Positions 34,967 through 46,820 of a DNA stretch of 64,000 nt are shown here, piece by piece. Origin of the DNA: Ampelocalamus luodianensis. Taxonomy: Eukaryota > Streptophyta > Magnoliopsida > Poales > Poaceae. The notes under the pieces are model-generated. The model had not been told where the DNA came from. It did not search any database and saw only the letters and a list, made by a program, of their open reading frames with translations. Location: contig CM070632.1 of the NCBI GenBank assembly GCA_036346255.1, positions 24,755,408-24,819,407 of the forward strand, in the 5' to 3' direction. Made by a program: the position numbers and the translations under genes. Every line of letters starts with the position of its first letter. The stretch's first letter is position 1.

Positions 34967-37900
34967 TCGGGACCGCATTTCGACGGAACCCTGCGTAAAG
35001 CGCACTAGTCGGGATCACGCTAGTGCACGGGGTTAACACAGTAAATATCGATCCACTGGCGATAGATAAAGTAAACGATTAGTTTGAATAATAAATAATG
35101 GTTTTGACCTTATGGTCGAGTTTACACTTATTAAGCCACGCAGCTAACAGAAATAAAGCGAATGAACGGAAAACTCCGGCGTAGATCCCACCAATTCACC
35201 ACAAAGCAACCAAGCGGGATCCGGACCTTAACGAACGATCGACCTTCAACGAACTCCTCCTCAAAAGCGGCGTAGACTCCTCCTCTTCAGTAGGTTTGGA
35301 CGCAAGTTTTACAACAAGCGTGAGTACACAACCGTACTCGCAAATCATACCACAGAATGCAATGTATAGATGCAGGCTTATTCCAAAGAAAAGGCTTCTG
35401 TGGTTCTTTTGCATAAAAGCAACATTTGCAATTGAATACGAATAATAGTTTGAAAGCATAATTCAAAACAAATAGACAATATTAATTTAACTGATATTTT
35501 CACAAAGACACACAACTAAACAGATTATTTCACATAGCCATATGATTGAGATCACACAGCCCCATTCCCACATTTTATGAAAACTACCCTTATGTGAAAT
35601 CACCGAGCATGTCCATGGCCGCGGACGCGCTTATTCGAATAGATTGTTTAACACTCTGCAGAGGTTGTACACTTTACCCACACGATATAACCGGTGTAGC
35701 TAGCACCAATCATAACAAAACAGTTGAAACTTCATCTCCAACATTGACATTCCGGTGTGCTTACAAACCGCTATACATATCACATAGCCCATGCATAACA
35801 CACACCGCTGGACGGGGACGACGTAATCCTCCCGTGATGCAACCACCAAGTAGTCACACCTCCACCCTATCACAAAGCTTAACCTACCACTGAACATCAA
35901 TGCCGAGAATCCATAACTTACTAAGTTAGGCCCGCCCCATACCGTGCATGTGGTCGTCGCGATGAAGCTCTGGCTCAATGGCGCACAAAGTTAAGTCCTT
36001 AATTGACCAAGGCAAGACTTCCATGTTCTAACTAAGCCACACAGATTATCATACCCATCACATAGTCCACCATGTCACACAGTCTCCACCACTTGCCCGG
36101 TCCAAATCCTTACCACCAGCTAGTTTTAGTGCAACACATGCCATCACGAAGTAATAACATAGCACAGTTTTACACAAAGTTCCATAGACACTTAGTCATA
36201 TTTAATATTTGCGACTCACATGAGATGATGATTCGTAGCATGGCTAAGCAATTATACTGCATCTAACCAACCCACGTCGGTACTACAATATTACCAACTC
36301 ATAACCAATCTAGGGTGACAAGGATATATGACATACAAGGCCAAGGTGTGATAACAATTTGATAATAACTATGCCCAAAGCATTTAAATAAATAATTAAA
36401 CTATAATGCAATAATTTAACATAAAGTAATTTGAAAACGGGTTCAAGATGATCAAAGGTATGACTTGCCTTGGAAAAGGTCTATGTACTGATCTTGGTCT
36501 TGGGGTGCTCCTTCTTCCACAAAATTCCCCGACGAAACGACGTCTACTCGCAAACGAGACACAAGCAAACAAAACAAATAAATAACAGAGGCAAAATAAA
36601 CTCCAAAAAAAATAAATAAAAATCTCAGATAAATAGATCTTGAATTTAGACAAATTTAGAAATTTGAATGGGCTCAATCGGAGTTAGGATGCAAAAGTTA
36701 TGGGCTTTGGAGGATTGGAAATCTAAAAGAAACCCTAATTTGGATTTTTCGAATTTCCAATTATTTCAATGTAAAAATCGGATTATTGCGCAATGTTTGG
36801 CGTCCAAGGAATTTCGGAAAAGATAAATAAAGAAATCTCGACATGTGGGACCACATGTCGAGGCTAGGCTCACGGTGGACTAGGTCCACCGAGCCTCGTG
36901 ACTCGAGAACCGTGGGTCGCCACGCATCGCCGACGCAGGCAACCACGCAAGACGACACGCAGCGGCGAAGTCGACGCGCGATCGAGGTGGCGGGCAGGTG
37001 GCGTGCCACGCGGACCGACGGCGGCGGCGGCTCGGGAACCAAGGGTTCCGTGACAGCGGCGCCACCGGCGGTGGGTGGTGCTCGAGGTAGAGGATGACAC
37101 GAGGATCACGCGGTGTGCTCACCGTGCACGGAACGTCGTGGCGCGGCGGCGAGCGAAGAGCGCGAGAGAATCGGGCTCGACGGGATCGGAGCTACGCGAT
37201 CTTCCGCGAAACCAAGGCCACCAGAGGTAGAGGGGCCGTGGCGATGAGGGTGCGATCGGTGAGGTGCGGCGGCGTTGACGCGAGTACGACTCGCCGGAGT
37301 TGGAGCCGCACCGGCTTCCTCTGCGATTCCGGCTAGGGTTAGGGTGGGGGTGGCGTGCGCGCGTTGGGATGCTGAGACCGAGGGCTTGCCCTCCTTATAT
37401 AGCGGCGGCTCGGGAAGGTCTAGGGCACGGACGCCAAAACGCAGAAGCGGCGGCGCGAGGAAATCGGAACCGCAGTCCGCCTCGAGACGACGATGACGTG
37501 GCGGTGGGTCCCATGTCGAGACACACCACGGGAGTCCGGTCGCGTGCGGCGGCGCGGTAGTAAAAGCAGATCGCGATCGATCGTTGGATCTTGATCGAAC
37601 GGCCCACAATCAAAGAAACATTCGGACAACTCCGGTTGCCTTATGCGCATCTAGCCGTTCATCTTTGATCGGACGGTGGAGGATGCTCGCGCCAAGGAAA
37701 GCGAGAGAGATCGACATGCGGGCCCGCATGTCAAAGTGGAGGCGGCATGGCAAGTAGAGCTGGGCAAGGCATGAGTTGGGCTACATGGCGAGGACAATTG
37801 GGCGGAGGGTTGGATTTCGGCCCAAAGAAGATTTCGAGGTTTTAATAGATTTTCTAATTTATAAATTACGAGTAAATTCAAATAGGCAATAGAAAATAGC

Positions 37901-38130
37901 AAATGAGTTCGTAAAAATTCTAGAAAAATCTAGAAAATATATCCGAGCACATAGAACCCAAATAAAATAGTTTTGACTAATGTTCATGTTGGGATTATTT
38001 ACATTAAATGTTTTTGATTGTAAAGTCCAATATTAAGCTTTTGAAATTAAATTCAAATAAAATCAAATGGTGAATTTTTTCCTACTAACTATTCAAAGGA
38101 TTTTTAAGCTGTGAAAATTGGGATGTTACA
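34967..38130 (-). repeat. Element E 3' LTR (3.2 kb)
   Basis: On the minus strand it starts tgtaacatcccaattttc at 38130 and ends near 34967 (ggtcccga). A TATA box (ctatataagg, minus) is near 37396-37405, followed by GC-rich sequence with a candidate donor cacg|gtgagc near 37122. The GC-rich open frames at 36760-37610 are LTR sequence and are repeated at 45635-46480. Confidence 0.9.
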
Positions 38131-38152
38131 AACCTCCCCCCCTTAAAGGAAT
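38131..38152 (-). promoter_or_regulatory. Polypurine tract of element E
   Basis: The minus strand reads aaggggggggagg just before the 3' LTR start. Confidence 0.85.
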
Positions 38153-38159
38153 CTCGACC

Positions 38160-38563
38160 CAGAGATTCAAAGCTAGCTAGAGAAAAGGCTAGAAACTCGG
38201 CCGGCTCTTCTTCACGTTCCCACGTTGCTTCTCCTTACGAGTGGTTGCTCCATTGGACCTTACAAAACGAGCAGCCTTGCTTACGGTGAGGCGCTCGCGA
38301 CATCCAAAATCTTGACCGCCGCTCCTTGTAGGTAAGATCCTCTTTCAAAAGAATTGATTCCAACGGGCTTGCTCTTCTGGCACACGAAGACACTTCTTCA
38401 ACTGCGAGACATGAAAGACATCATGTACTCCTGCTAACGACTGCGGTAGCTCCAATTGGTAAGCAACTTCCCCACGGCGTTTCAAAATCTTGAATGGACC
38501 AACATACCTAGGGGCAAGCTTCCCTTTGGCATGAAACCTTTTGACACCTCTGAGTGGAGTCAC
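38160..38563 (-). pseudogene. Element E integrase tail and chromodomain
   Basis: The minus-strand frame 38563-38345 reads GVKRFHAKGKLAPRYVGPFK, VAYQLELPQSLAGVHDVFHV and SQLKKCLRVP, the integrase GPY/F module. Beyond a frame change, 38270-38165 contains CKVQWSNHS and EATWEREEE, the chromodomain core with its Trp residues. A stop (TAA, probably from a CAG/GAG-type codon) lies between them. Confidence 0.85.
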
Positions 38564-39781
38564 TCGAAGATAAACGAAATCCTCGGGTTCAAAATCGAGA
38601 TCTCGACGACGATTATCGCATAGCTCTTACGCTCGGTCGAGCTATCTTCAATCTTTCTCTTATCATGGCCACTTGCTTTTCTCGCTTCGAATAATGTCGG
38701 ACCGGCGATCGTCAATTTGCTTCGACCAATTCAACGGGGTTCGCAGCACGACCATACAAAGTGCTTCAAATGGTGACATTTGCATACTAGCTTGATAACT
38801 ATTGTTGTACGAAAATTCGCATACGGTAAACTTTTATCCCAACGGTAGCATTTGCTAGAGCACAAGCTCTCAAAGATATCCTCCAATATCGATTGACTCT
38901 TTCATCGCCCATCACCGTGGATAGTATGCGATCTTGAAATTGGATGGGTACCCAATGCTTCATGCAAGCTTTGCCAAAACGAGAGGTGAACCGAGATCCT
39001 CGATCGACACTATCTTCTTGGGCACACCGTAAACCGACACTCGCCATGTACAACTCCGCAAGGCGATCTCGGAGTATGTGGTTTTGACCGCAAGAAATGG
39101 GCGACCTTGGTTAGACGATCGACTATTACCCGGATCGAATCGTAACGGATTGGGTCTTGGGTAAACGGTGATGAAATCCATCCCGATTTCTTCCCACTTC
39201 CACTCTGGAATCTTTGGTTGCGATGAATCTGCTGGCCTCTGGTGTTCCGCCTTCACTTTCTGACAGGTGTCGCACAAGGCAACGAACTCTGCGACTTCTT
39301 GTTTCAAATTTGGCCACCAAAATTTAGTCTTAACATCCTGGTACATCTTGGTACTTCCAGGGTGGATTGAGTACTTTGAGTCATGGGCTTCCTTTAAGAT
39401 TAACTGTCTCAGACCATCGATATCTGGTACACAGATACGCCCATTAATCCAGAGTATGTCTTGATCATCTTTGGTGAAATCCTTGAATTTCCCTTCTGTC
39501 ATTTTGACCTTGATGTCTGACAACACAGGATCCTTTGGTTGTGCTTCACGAATTTGCTTCTCTAGGGTAGACTGTACTTCCAAATTGGCTACAAATCCTT
39601 CGAACACAACTTCTAGCTTTAGCTTCTGAAATTCTTCATAAAGTTCTGGACAACTTTCCTTTACTTCCAAAGCATTGCAGTAACTCTTGCGACTCAAGGC
39701 ATCTGCAACTACATTGGCTTTTCCGGGATGGTAATGGATCCCAAGATTATAATCCTTGATCAATTCCAACCATCTTCTCAT
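38564..39781 (-). pseudogene. Element E RNase H end and integrase
   Basis: The 273-residue frame 39781-38960 is well preserved. It begins with the RNase H end (MRRWLELIKDYNLGIHYHPG, ANVVADALSRKS). It then has the zinc-binding HHCC segment (H...YSIHPGSTKMYQDVK, FWWPN, CDTCQKVKAEHQ) and the start of the core (WKWEEIGMDFIT). After residue ~220 the sequence degrades: 38960-38564 has SSIGYPRSTISLVL-like debris and frame changes where a normal core (ILVRTMISDRGTQFTS) would be. The first catalytic Asp is present; the others cannot be confirmed. Confidence 0.85.
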
Positions 39782-40062
39782 CTCATGTTCAAATCATTGG
39801 GTGAAGATGTACTTGGACTCTTATGATCCGTATAGACTTCACACGATTCTCGATGAGGTAATGACGCCAAATCTTTAGAGCATGCACTACGGCAGCTAAT
39901 TCCAGATCATGAGTAGGGTAATTCTCTTCGTGAGGTCTCAATTGCCTGGACGCATAAGCGACAGCTCTTCCTTCTTGCATCAGGACGCACCTAATCCTTG
40001 ACGCTGAAGCATCACAATAGATATCGAAATCCTTGCGAATATCCGAGAATCAAAGATCAGGG
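39782..40062 (-). pseudogene. Element E RNase H, main part
   Basis: The minus-strand frame 39980-39789 reads MQEGRAVAYASRQLRPHEEN and LELAAVVHALKIWRHYLIEN, the central RNase H with its Glu. The upstream D-x-x-C-DAS block lies near 40025-39995 in another frame. It continues directly from RT. Confidence 0.85.
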
Positions 40063-40960
40063 TCAAGTCAAACGTTCCTTCAGCTCTTGGAAACTTTTCT
40101 CACAGGCTTGAGTCCAAGTGAACTTTTTCTCCTTCTTCAACAATTGCGTAAGAGGCTTAGCAGTTGATGAGAATCCTTCGATGAAACAGCGGTAATAACC
40201 TGCCATTCCCAAGAAACTGCGAATCTGAGTTACAGTTCTGGGCTGCTCCCAATGTATCACTGCTTTAACTTTACCGGGGTCAACTGCTACTCCCTCGACT
40301 GTCATCACATGACCAAGGAAATCGACTTCCTTCTTCCGTAAATCACACTTACCGAACTTGGCATACAACCGATGCTCTCGAGTTTTCCAATATTATCCTT
40401 AAGTGTTCTGGCGTGTTCTTCCTCCGACTTGGAGTACACGAATATCATCAATAAACACAACTACGAACTTGTCCAAATATTCCATGAATACTTTATTCAT
40501 CATGTTCATGAAATAGGCGGGGCATTAGTCGCACCAAAGGACATGACTAAGAACTCATAATGTCCGCATCGCGTTGAGAAGGCGGTCTTGGTATATCCTT
40601 AGGACAAATTTTTAGTTGGTGGTAACATGATCGCGGTCGATCTTCGAGAATAAACCGGCTCCTTTCATCCGATCAAGCAGATCATCTATCCGGTAGTGGG
40701 TACTTGTTTTTGATGGTAACCGTTGAGAGAACGGTAATCAATACACATCCTCATGCTTCCATCTTTCTTCTTGACAAACAACACCGGCGCTCCCCACGCG
40801 ACTAACTAGGTCTCACGAAACCTTTCTCAAGAAGTTCTTCTATTTGCTTCTTCATCTCTACCAATTCATGGTGGCATTCGATACGGTCTCTTTGAAATTG
40901 GTGTTGTCCCTGGCACTAGGTCGATGACAAACTCAATGTCACGATCCGGTGGCATTCCTT
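40063..40960 (-). pseudogene. Element E reverse transcriptase
   Basis: 40368-40063 reads MYAKFGKCDLRKKEVDFLGH, SFLGMAGYYRCFIEGFS and FQELKERLT, the RT thumb and connection. The palm is at about 40570-40380, with FIDD at 40455-40444 and FMNMMNKVFMEYLDKF before it, in more than one frame. The fingers (DGSMRMCIDYR-type, ~40780-40740, and YPLP near 40700) are broken by indels. Catalytic Asp codons are intact. Confidence 0.87.
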
Positions 40961-40989
40961 GTAATTCTTTTGGAAACACATCTCGATAT

Positions 40990-41408
40990 TCACTGACCAC
41001 TGGTACTTCTTCTAAGGCAAGGGTCTTCATCATCGCTTACTAGCAAATTTCCATCACGAACCGAGGTGGCTAGAAACTCTACCTTGTTTCTCTGGCGTCC
41101 TCGATTCACGACTCTTCGGCCACAATCTAGCATGACTTTATGCTTGGATAACCAATCCATGCCAAGAATGACATCTAGGGTTTGGGTGTCTAGGACTATT
41201 AGGTTGGCTAGAAACTCAACTCCGGCTATGAGTAACTTAGCTCCTAAACATCCCACTCTAGTACTTAGCTCGCTCTAGGCGATCGACTAACAGAGTATGC
41301 TTAAGTTGCATAACTTCCAATTTATTCTTGGTTGCAAACATTCCGAAACAAACGAACGCGAAGCTCCGTAATCAAACAAACCGATGCAGTACCGAGTTAA
41401 CCGAGAAC
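40990..41408 (-). pseudogene. Element E protease region
   Basis: FDYGASRSFVS lies at about 41390-41340 where FDSGA is normal, so the active-site Ser is read as Tyr. Downstream, 41256-40990 has LIVLDTQTLDVILGMDWLSK and LDCGRR. The order zinc knuckle, protease, RT is the usual one. The Tyr could be a real mutation or a sequence error, since this stretch has many small indels. Confidence 0.78.
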
Positions 41409-42614
41409 TTACCCAAGACGACGTCCGGTGATTCCCGGCTCTTCTTCGGTGACGTGGTTGACACGGCCTCTGATCACAGACTGTGGGGCTCCTCCGGCTT
41501 GACCGGCAACTTGTGACGCTCCTTGATTGATGCCTGGCGCTGGTGTCTTGGATGGTGTAGCTCCAAGGTTGAAGCGTACTGGAGTGATTGTTCCCCTTTG
41601 CGGACACTGGTTGGCAAAATGTCCTGGCTGACGACAGGCGTAACAGACCTTTGGTACGTTCTGCTGGTTGCTTCCTGGGTTGGGGTTGACCGGTGCAGGG
41701 TTGCGGAAGTTCTGAGCAGCTGGACGGGGTGTTGAAGTTGGTGCAGGTGCTCTGAACGAAGTTTGGGGTGGAAACCTGTTGAACTGTGCTGGCACTATTC
41801 TTGCCCTTTGCTGTGATTGATGATTCCCTTGCTGAGCCATCCGGCGTTTGCGGCTATCTTCCAGCTCCTTGCGTTTGTCCTCTAGAACAAAGGCTTTGTT
41901 GACCAATTCTTGGAAATCAGGGAAAGTATGGGCGATCAAACTGACTTGCGACCCGGTGTTTAGTCCTTCAAAAGCGACTCTGGCGAGCCTTGTCCGTGGC
42001 TACATCTTCTGCTGCATAGCGAGCTAGCTGAGAAAACTTGTTGAGGTAGTCGACACTGACATAGCTCCTTGCTTGAGCGCGAACTCATCCTTCTTGGATC
42101 AATAATGCCTTCAGTGCGTGATTTGGCGAATGCCGCAGAAAATTCCTCCCACGTGATATCTGTGGCGCCTCATGGGCGCACGCAAGTTCTCCACCATTCG
42201 CCAGTGGTGCCTTCCATCCGCGAGTGGCATACGTAACCTTTTCACGATCGCTACACTAAGTGATCGCAGCCTTCCTTTCAATAACTCGAGCCAATCATCC
42301 GCTTCCACCGAGAGACGTGTCCGTAAAAGGTTGGTGGGCGAGTCCTCATAAATTCGCAAGTTTGGATGGTCCATGGTGACCATGAGCACCGGGCTCCATA
42401 ATCGTTGATTGTTGTTGTTGTTGTTGTTCGGTTGTGCATGGCTTGCATCCGAGTCATCATCGTATTCATCACCGAGTGCAGGCCGCCATGAAAGCTCCAA
42501 AGTTTTGCAAGTCAATTGGGGTGCTTGCGGCGAACCGCTCTGCGGTGGTTGCTCATTGCCTCCTAGTCTTCGGGTACTGGAACCACTAGCAATGGATCGA
42601 CGAGTTTGAACCAT
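41409..42614 (-). pseudogene. gag: Element E gag
   Basis: It starts at 42614 (MVQTRRSIASGSSTRRLGGN). A frame with NNNNNNN and TMDHPNLRIYEDSP leads into capsid pieces (about 42400-41950). A continuous 176-residue frame, 41939-41409, then contains DFQELVNKAFVLEDKRKELE and a Pro/Asn/Gln-rich linker. It ends with the CCHC zinc knuckle CYACRQPGHFANQC at 41645-41604. The capsid middle is frameshifted in at least two places. Confidence 0.85.
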
Positions 42615-42626
42615 CCGAAGCTCCAT

Positions 42627-42929
42627 AGGTTAGATAAGGTAGCAAGCACGAGATGAGTTAAGAACTAGCGGGGTAGGTTAAACCCAACAAAACATGTACT
42701 CAAGAACCTCAAATGAAATACCTTTATTAATAGGGTCTTAGCATGGTGCAACAAATGCCTAAGGGCCTTTGCACTCATACCCGCACACAAAAGAAACAAC
42801 GACCTAAGCACACAAAACTACCGCCTAAGGGCGACTCACTAAACCGAATCGCTAAGCTCAAAACGGAATTAAGACCAACTACTCGAAAGCCTCCACAATG
42901 CGCGCGCTCTCGACGGCCAGACTCGGAAG
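42627..42929 (-). other. Element E spacer between extra ORF and gag
   Basis: No conserved coding signal. It contains short Lys/Pro-rich open frames on both strands that I do not support. Confidence 0.5.
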
Positions 42930-43620
42930 TGGCGGCATCTTGGCAACCGATCCGATGCCTAGCCCAGTGCAAGCGAGGCGGCGTTCTGGTGCAAGCGGCT
43001 CAGTGGCTCCTCGCTCGCTTCTTCTTCGGGCTCAACTGGGCCTTCCTCCGGATCTTCTTCAGGATCCTCCTCGGGGTCTTCCTCTTCTTCGGGGACTTGG
43101 TCGTAGAGAATCTCTTGCAGAGTGGCGACCTTCTCTTCAGCTCTCTGCAAGGCTTCATAGACATGATCCAACTCGTGATAGTCCTCTCGCAGCTTCCTCT
43201 GGCGCCACGAACCGGGCGAGGTGTACGATCAGTAGCGTTGCTCTCCTACGTGGACGGGTAGCGTCTTTGGCAAGTCCACACCGTGCGGCTACGGGTGGTA
43301 GCGGAAGACGGTGTCTTGAAGCTCCCGCGTAGATGTTGCGAATCGTAGCATGGCCAAGCGCGACGACTCGGATACCTTCCGGCCAAGTGATCTTCCTCAC
43401 GAGGCGTGCGAAGGTTGGCTCGCCTTGTCGCTCCTCCCGCATAGATCGTCGAGCGACAAATCACTCCACGGTTCGTCCATTCATCGTCCGATTGTTGCCG
43501 ACGACATGGACGATCAAAACCTCCAAGAACACGGAGCAACTTCCAAAGCTCGGCGGCATACCCTCCGGTCGCTCACCATAGCTCAAGACGAGGCATCTGT
43601 CAAGACAAACGAGCAGGTAA
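42930..43620 (-). pseudogene. Extra ORF between PBS and gag of element E
   Basis: On the coding (minus) strand, upstream of gag, 43442-43155 reads EPTFARLVRKITWPEGIRVV, ALGHATIRNIYAGASRHRLP and LIVHLARFV. 43171-42959 reads MDHVYEALQRAEEKVATLQE, then a run of EEDP repeats. The two overlap and look like one protein broken by an indel: a structured N-terminal half, a short coiled coil and an acidic tail. An Ile/Trp-rich start region (ELWKLLRVLGGFD, 43565-43525) precedes it. I recognise no family. Chromoviruses normally have nothing here. Confidence 0.5.
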
Positions 43621-43794
43621 GAGCAACTTTAAAACAAATGGGAGAGAAGAGATTATAGCAAAAGTTGAGGCGAGAGAGATATGAGAAAAGTTAAGCAATC
43701 AATTAACCTTGCAAGTTAATTTTTTCTTTTAGAAAATAATTTGGACTCTCTAAGGACGGCCAATCTAACTAAGGTCAAGACCTCTGACCAACCC

Positions 43795-43806
43795 GGCTCG
43801 ATACCA
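43795..43806 (-). promoter_or_regulatory. Primer-binding site of element E
   Basis: The minus strand reads tggtatcgagcc just after the 5' LTR end, again iMet-type with CAG read as CG. Confidence 0.85.
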
Positions 43807-43810
43807 CGTC

Positions 43811-46500
43811 CGCCGGGACCCGAATTTCGATTCGGAACCCTGCGTAACCGCACTAGTCCAGATCACGCTAGTGCACACAGGTTAACACGGTAAATATCGA
43901 TCCACACAAGCGATAGATAAAGTAAACGATTAGTTTGAATAATAAATAATGGTTTTGACCTTATGGTCGAGTTTACACTTATTAAGCCACGCAGGCTAAC
44001 AGAAATAAAGCAAAGAATGAACGGAAAACTCGGCGTAGATCCCACCAATTCACCACGGGCAACCAATCGGGATCGGACCTTAACGAACGATCGGCCTTCA
44101 ACGAACTCCTCCTCAAAAGCAAAGCGTAGACTCCTCCTCTCAGAGGTTTGGACGCAAGTTTTACAACAAGCGTGAGTACACAACCGTACTTCGCAAATCA
44201 TACCACGAATGCAATGTATAGATGCGAGCTTATTCCAAAGAAAAGGCTTCGTGGTTCTTTTGCATAAAAGCAACATTTGCAATTGAATACGAATAATAGT
44301 TTGAAAGCATAATTCAAAACAAATAGACAATATTAATTTAACAGATATTTTCACAAAGACACACACTAAAGCAGATTATTTCACATAGCCATATGATTGA
44401 GATCACACGGCTCCCATTCCCACATTTTATGAAAACTACCCTTATGTGAAATCACCGAGCATGTCCATGATCATGACGCGCTATTCGAATAGATTGTTTA
44501 ACACTCTGCAGAGGTTGTACACTTTACCCACACGATATAACCGTGTAGCTAGCACCAATCATAACAAAACAGTTGGAAACTTCATCTCCAACATTGACAT
44601 TCCCGGTGTGCTTACAAACCGTTATACATATCACATAGCCCATGCATAACACACACCGTTGGACGGGACGACGAATCCTCCCGTGATGCAACCACCAAGT
44701 AGTCACACCTCCACCCTATCACAAAGCTTAACCTACCACCGAACATCAATGCGAGAATCCATAACTTACTAAGTTAGGCCCGTCCCATACTGCATGTGGT
44801 CGCTGAGAAGGCTCGGTTCAATGGCGCACAAAGTTAAGTCCTTAATTGACCAAGGCAAGACTTCCATGTTCTAACTAAGCCACAGATTATCATACCCATC
44901 ACATAGTCCACCATGTCACACGTCTCCACCACTTGCCCGGTCCAAATCCTTTACCACCCGATTAGTTTTAGTGCAACACATGCCATCACGAAGTAATAAC
45001 ACATAGCACACATTTTACACAAAGTTCCATAGACACTTAGTCATATTTAATATTTGCGACTCACATGAGATGATGATTCGTAGCATGGCTAAGCAATTAT
45101 ACTCGCATCTAACCAACCCACGTCGGTACTACAATATTACCAACTCATAACCAATCTAGGGTGACAAGGATATATGACATACAAGGCCAAGGTGTGATAA
45201 CAATTTGGATAATAACTATGCCCAAAGCATTTAAATAAATAATTAAACTATAATGCAATAATTTAACATAAAGTAATTTGAAAACTGGGTTCAAGATGAT
45301 CAAAGGTATGACTTGCCTTGGAAAAGGTCTATGTACTGATCTTGGTCTTGGGGTGCTCCTTCTTCCACAAAATTCCCCGACGAAACGACGTCTACTCGCA
45401 AACGAGACACAAGCAAACAAAACAAATAAATAACAGAGGCAAAATAAACTCCAAAAAAAATAAATAAAAATCTCAGATAAATAGATCTTGAATTTAGACA
45501 AATTTAGAAATTTGAATGGGCTCAATCGGAGTTAGGATGCAAAAGTTATGGGCTTTGGAGGATTGGAAATCTAAAAGAAACCCTAATTTGGATTTTCTGG
45601 AATTTCCGAATTATTTCTTAACAGAAAAATCGGATTATTGCGCAATCTTTGGCGTCGTGAAGGAATTTCGGAAAAGATAAATAAAGAAATCTCGACATGT
45701 GGGACCCACATGTCGGAGGCTAAACTCACGGTGGACTAGGTCCACCGAGCCTCGAGACTCGGAACGTGGGTCGCCACGCGATCGACGACGAGGCGACCAC
45801 GCAAGACGACACGCAGCGCGAAGCCGACGGCAGACCGAGGTGGCGGCGAGGTGGCGTGCCACGCCGGACCCGGCGGCGGCGCGCTCGGGAACCAGGGTTC
45901 CGCGAACGGCGGCGTTCACCGGCGGTGGGTGGTACTGGGAGGTAGAGGATGACACGAGGATCACGCGTGTGCTCACCGTGCACGGAACGTGCGTGGCGGC
46001 GGCGGCGAAGAGCGGCGAAGAGAATTCGCTCGGACGGATCGGAGCTACGGCGATCTTCCGGCGAAACCAAGGCCACCAGGAGGTAGAGGGGCTTCGTGCG
46101 ATGCCGAGGGTGCAGTCGGTGAGGTGCGGGCGGCGTTGACGGCGGAGTACGACCTCGCCGGAGTTGAGCCGCACGGGCTTCTCTGCGATTCCGCGCTAGG
46201 GTTAGGGTGGGGGTGGCGGGCGCGCGTTGGGATGCGAGACCGAGGGCTTGCCCTCCTATATAAGCGGCGGCTCGGGAAGGTCTAGGCACGGACGCCAAAA
46301 CGCGAGCGGCGCGCGCGAGGAAATCGGAACGAGTCCGTCTCGGAGGCGGCGATGGCGTGGCAGGGTGGGTCCCACACGCCGAGACACGGCTCACGTGAGT
46401 CCGCGTGCAGCAACAATGGTGTATGTAAAAATGACTCGCGACCGACCGTTGGATCTTGATCGAACGGCCCACAATCAAAGAAACATTCGGACAACTCTGG
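43811..46500 (-). repeat. Element E 5' LTR, first ~0.5 kb deleted
   Basis: It aligns with 34967-37630 of the 3' LTR along its whole length. The end nearest 46500 is abrupt, joined to LTR B at a shared gtcggttgcctt. The sequence equivalent to 37631-38130 is absent. Confidence 0.9.
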
Positions 46501-46815
46501 TCGGTTGCCTTGTGGGTGTATGGCTAACCGGTCGACTTTTGTTCTAGCCATCTTATGGCGCTTTTGCTTCCGCTGTCATTCTTGTATATTGTTCTATTTG
46601 GCCGGTCGGCTCTCTTTTGTAATAACTTTACTTTATGTATGTCGTTGTTGAACTTAGTGATGTTTGTGTATGTAATTGATGTGTAATTTTGTGATGATGT
46701 GCATATGCTGCAATTCTGGGAAGCATATGCCCATCGAGGCTTAGAATGTTTAATTAGTAATGCCAGAACCATTTGGAGGTTAAGTGTTACTAGTTAAATA
46801 TTCCGGGTCCTCACA
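46499..46815 (+). repeat. Element B 3' LTR, terminal 317 bp
   Basis: It aligns with 27334-27644 and ends ggtcctcaca, followed by the tctat duplication. The LTR interval equivalent to 25010-27333 is missing between this piece and the other. Confidence 0.92.
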
Positions 46816-46820
46816 TCTAT

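Larger units (their letters stand above)
34967..46500 (-). mobile_element. Element E: chromodomain Ty3/gypsy retrotransposon on the minus strand
   Basis: It is inserted in the element B 3' LTR. In minus-strand order: truncated 5' LTR (46500-43811), PBS, an extra leader ORF, gag, protease, RT, RNase H, integrase, chromodomain, polypurine tract, 3' LTR (38130-34967). The two LTRs match closely along their shared ~2.66 kb. No duplication can be seen at the right side because the 5' LTR start and part of LTR B are deleted. Confidence 0.92.
22635..46815 (+). mobile_element. Element B: chromodomain Ty3/gypsy retrotransposon, same family as A
   Basis: A 5-bp target duplication, tctat, lies at 22630-22634 and 46816-46820. 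5' LTR is 22635-27644, internal region 27645-32570, and the 3' LTR starts at 32571 and ends at 46815. The 3' LTR is interrupted by element E and has lost its middle ~2.3 kb. The insertion is in the antisense gene of element F, whose reading frame continues across it. LTR and internal sequence align with element A throughout, differing mainly by short indels. Confidence 0.93.

Noticed and set aside
37106..37609. Long GC-rich open frames at 36760-37610 and their copies at 45635-46480
   Set aside because: They are two copies of the same element E LTR. The frames differ between copies because of indels, so they are not conserved coding sequence.
42743..43332. Plus-strand open frames of 144-172 residues in element E
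   Set aside because: They are antisense shadows of the EEDP-rich minus-strand ORF, created by its GC-rich repeats.
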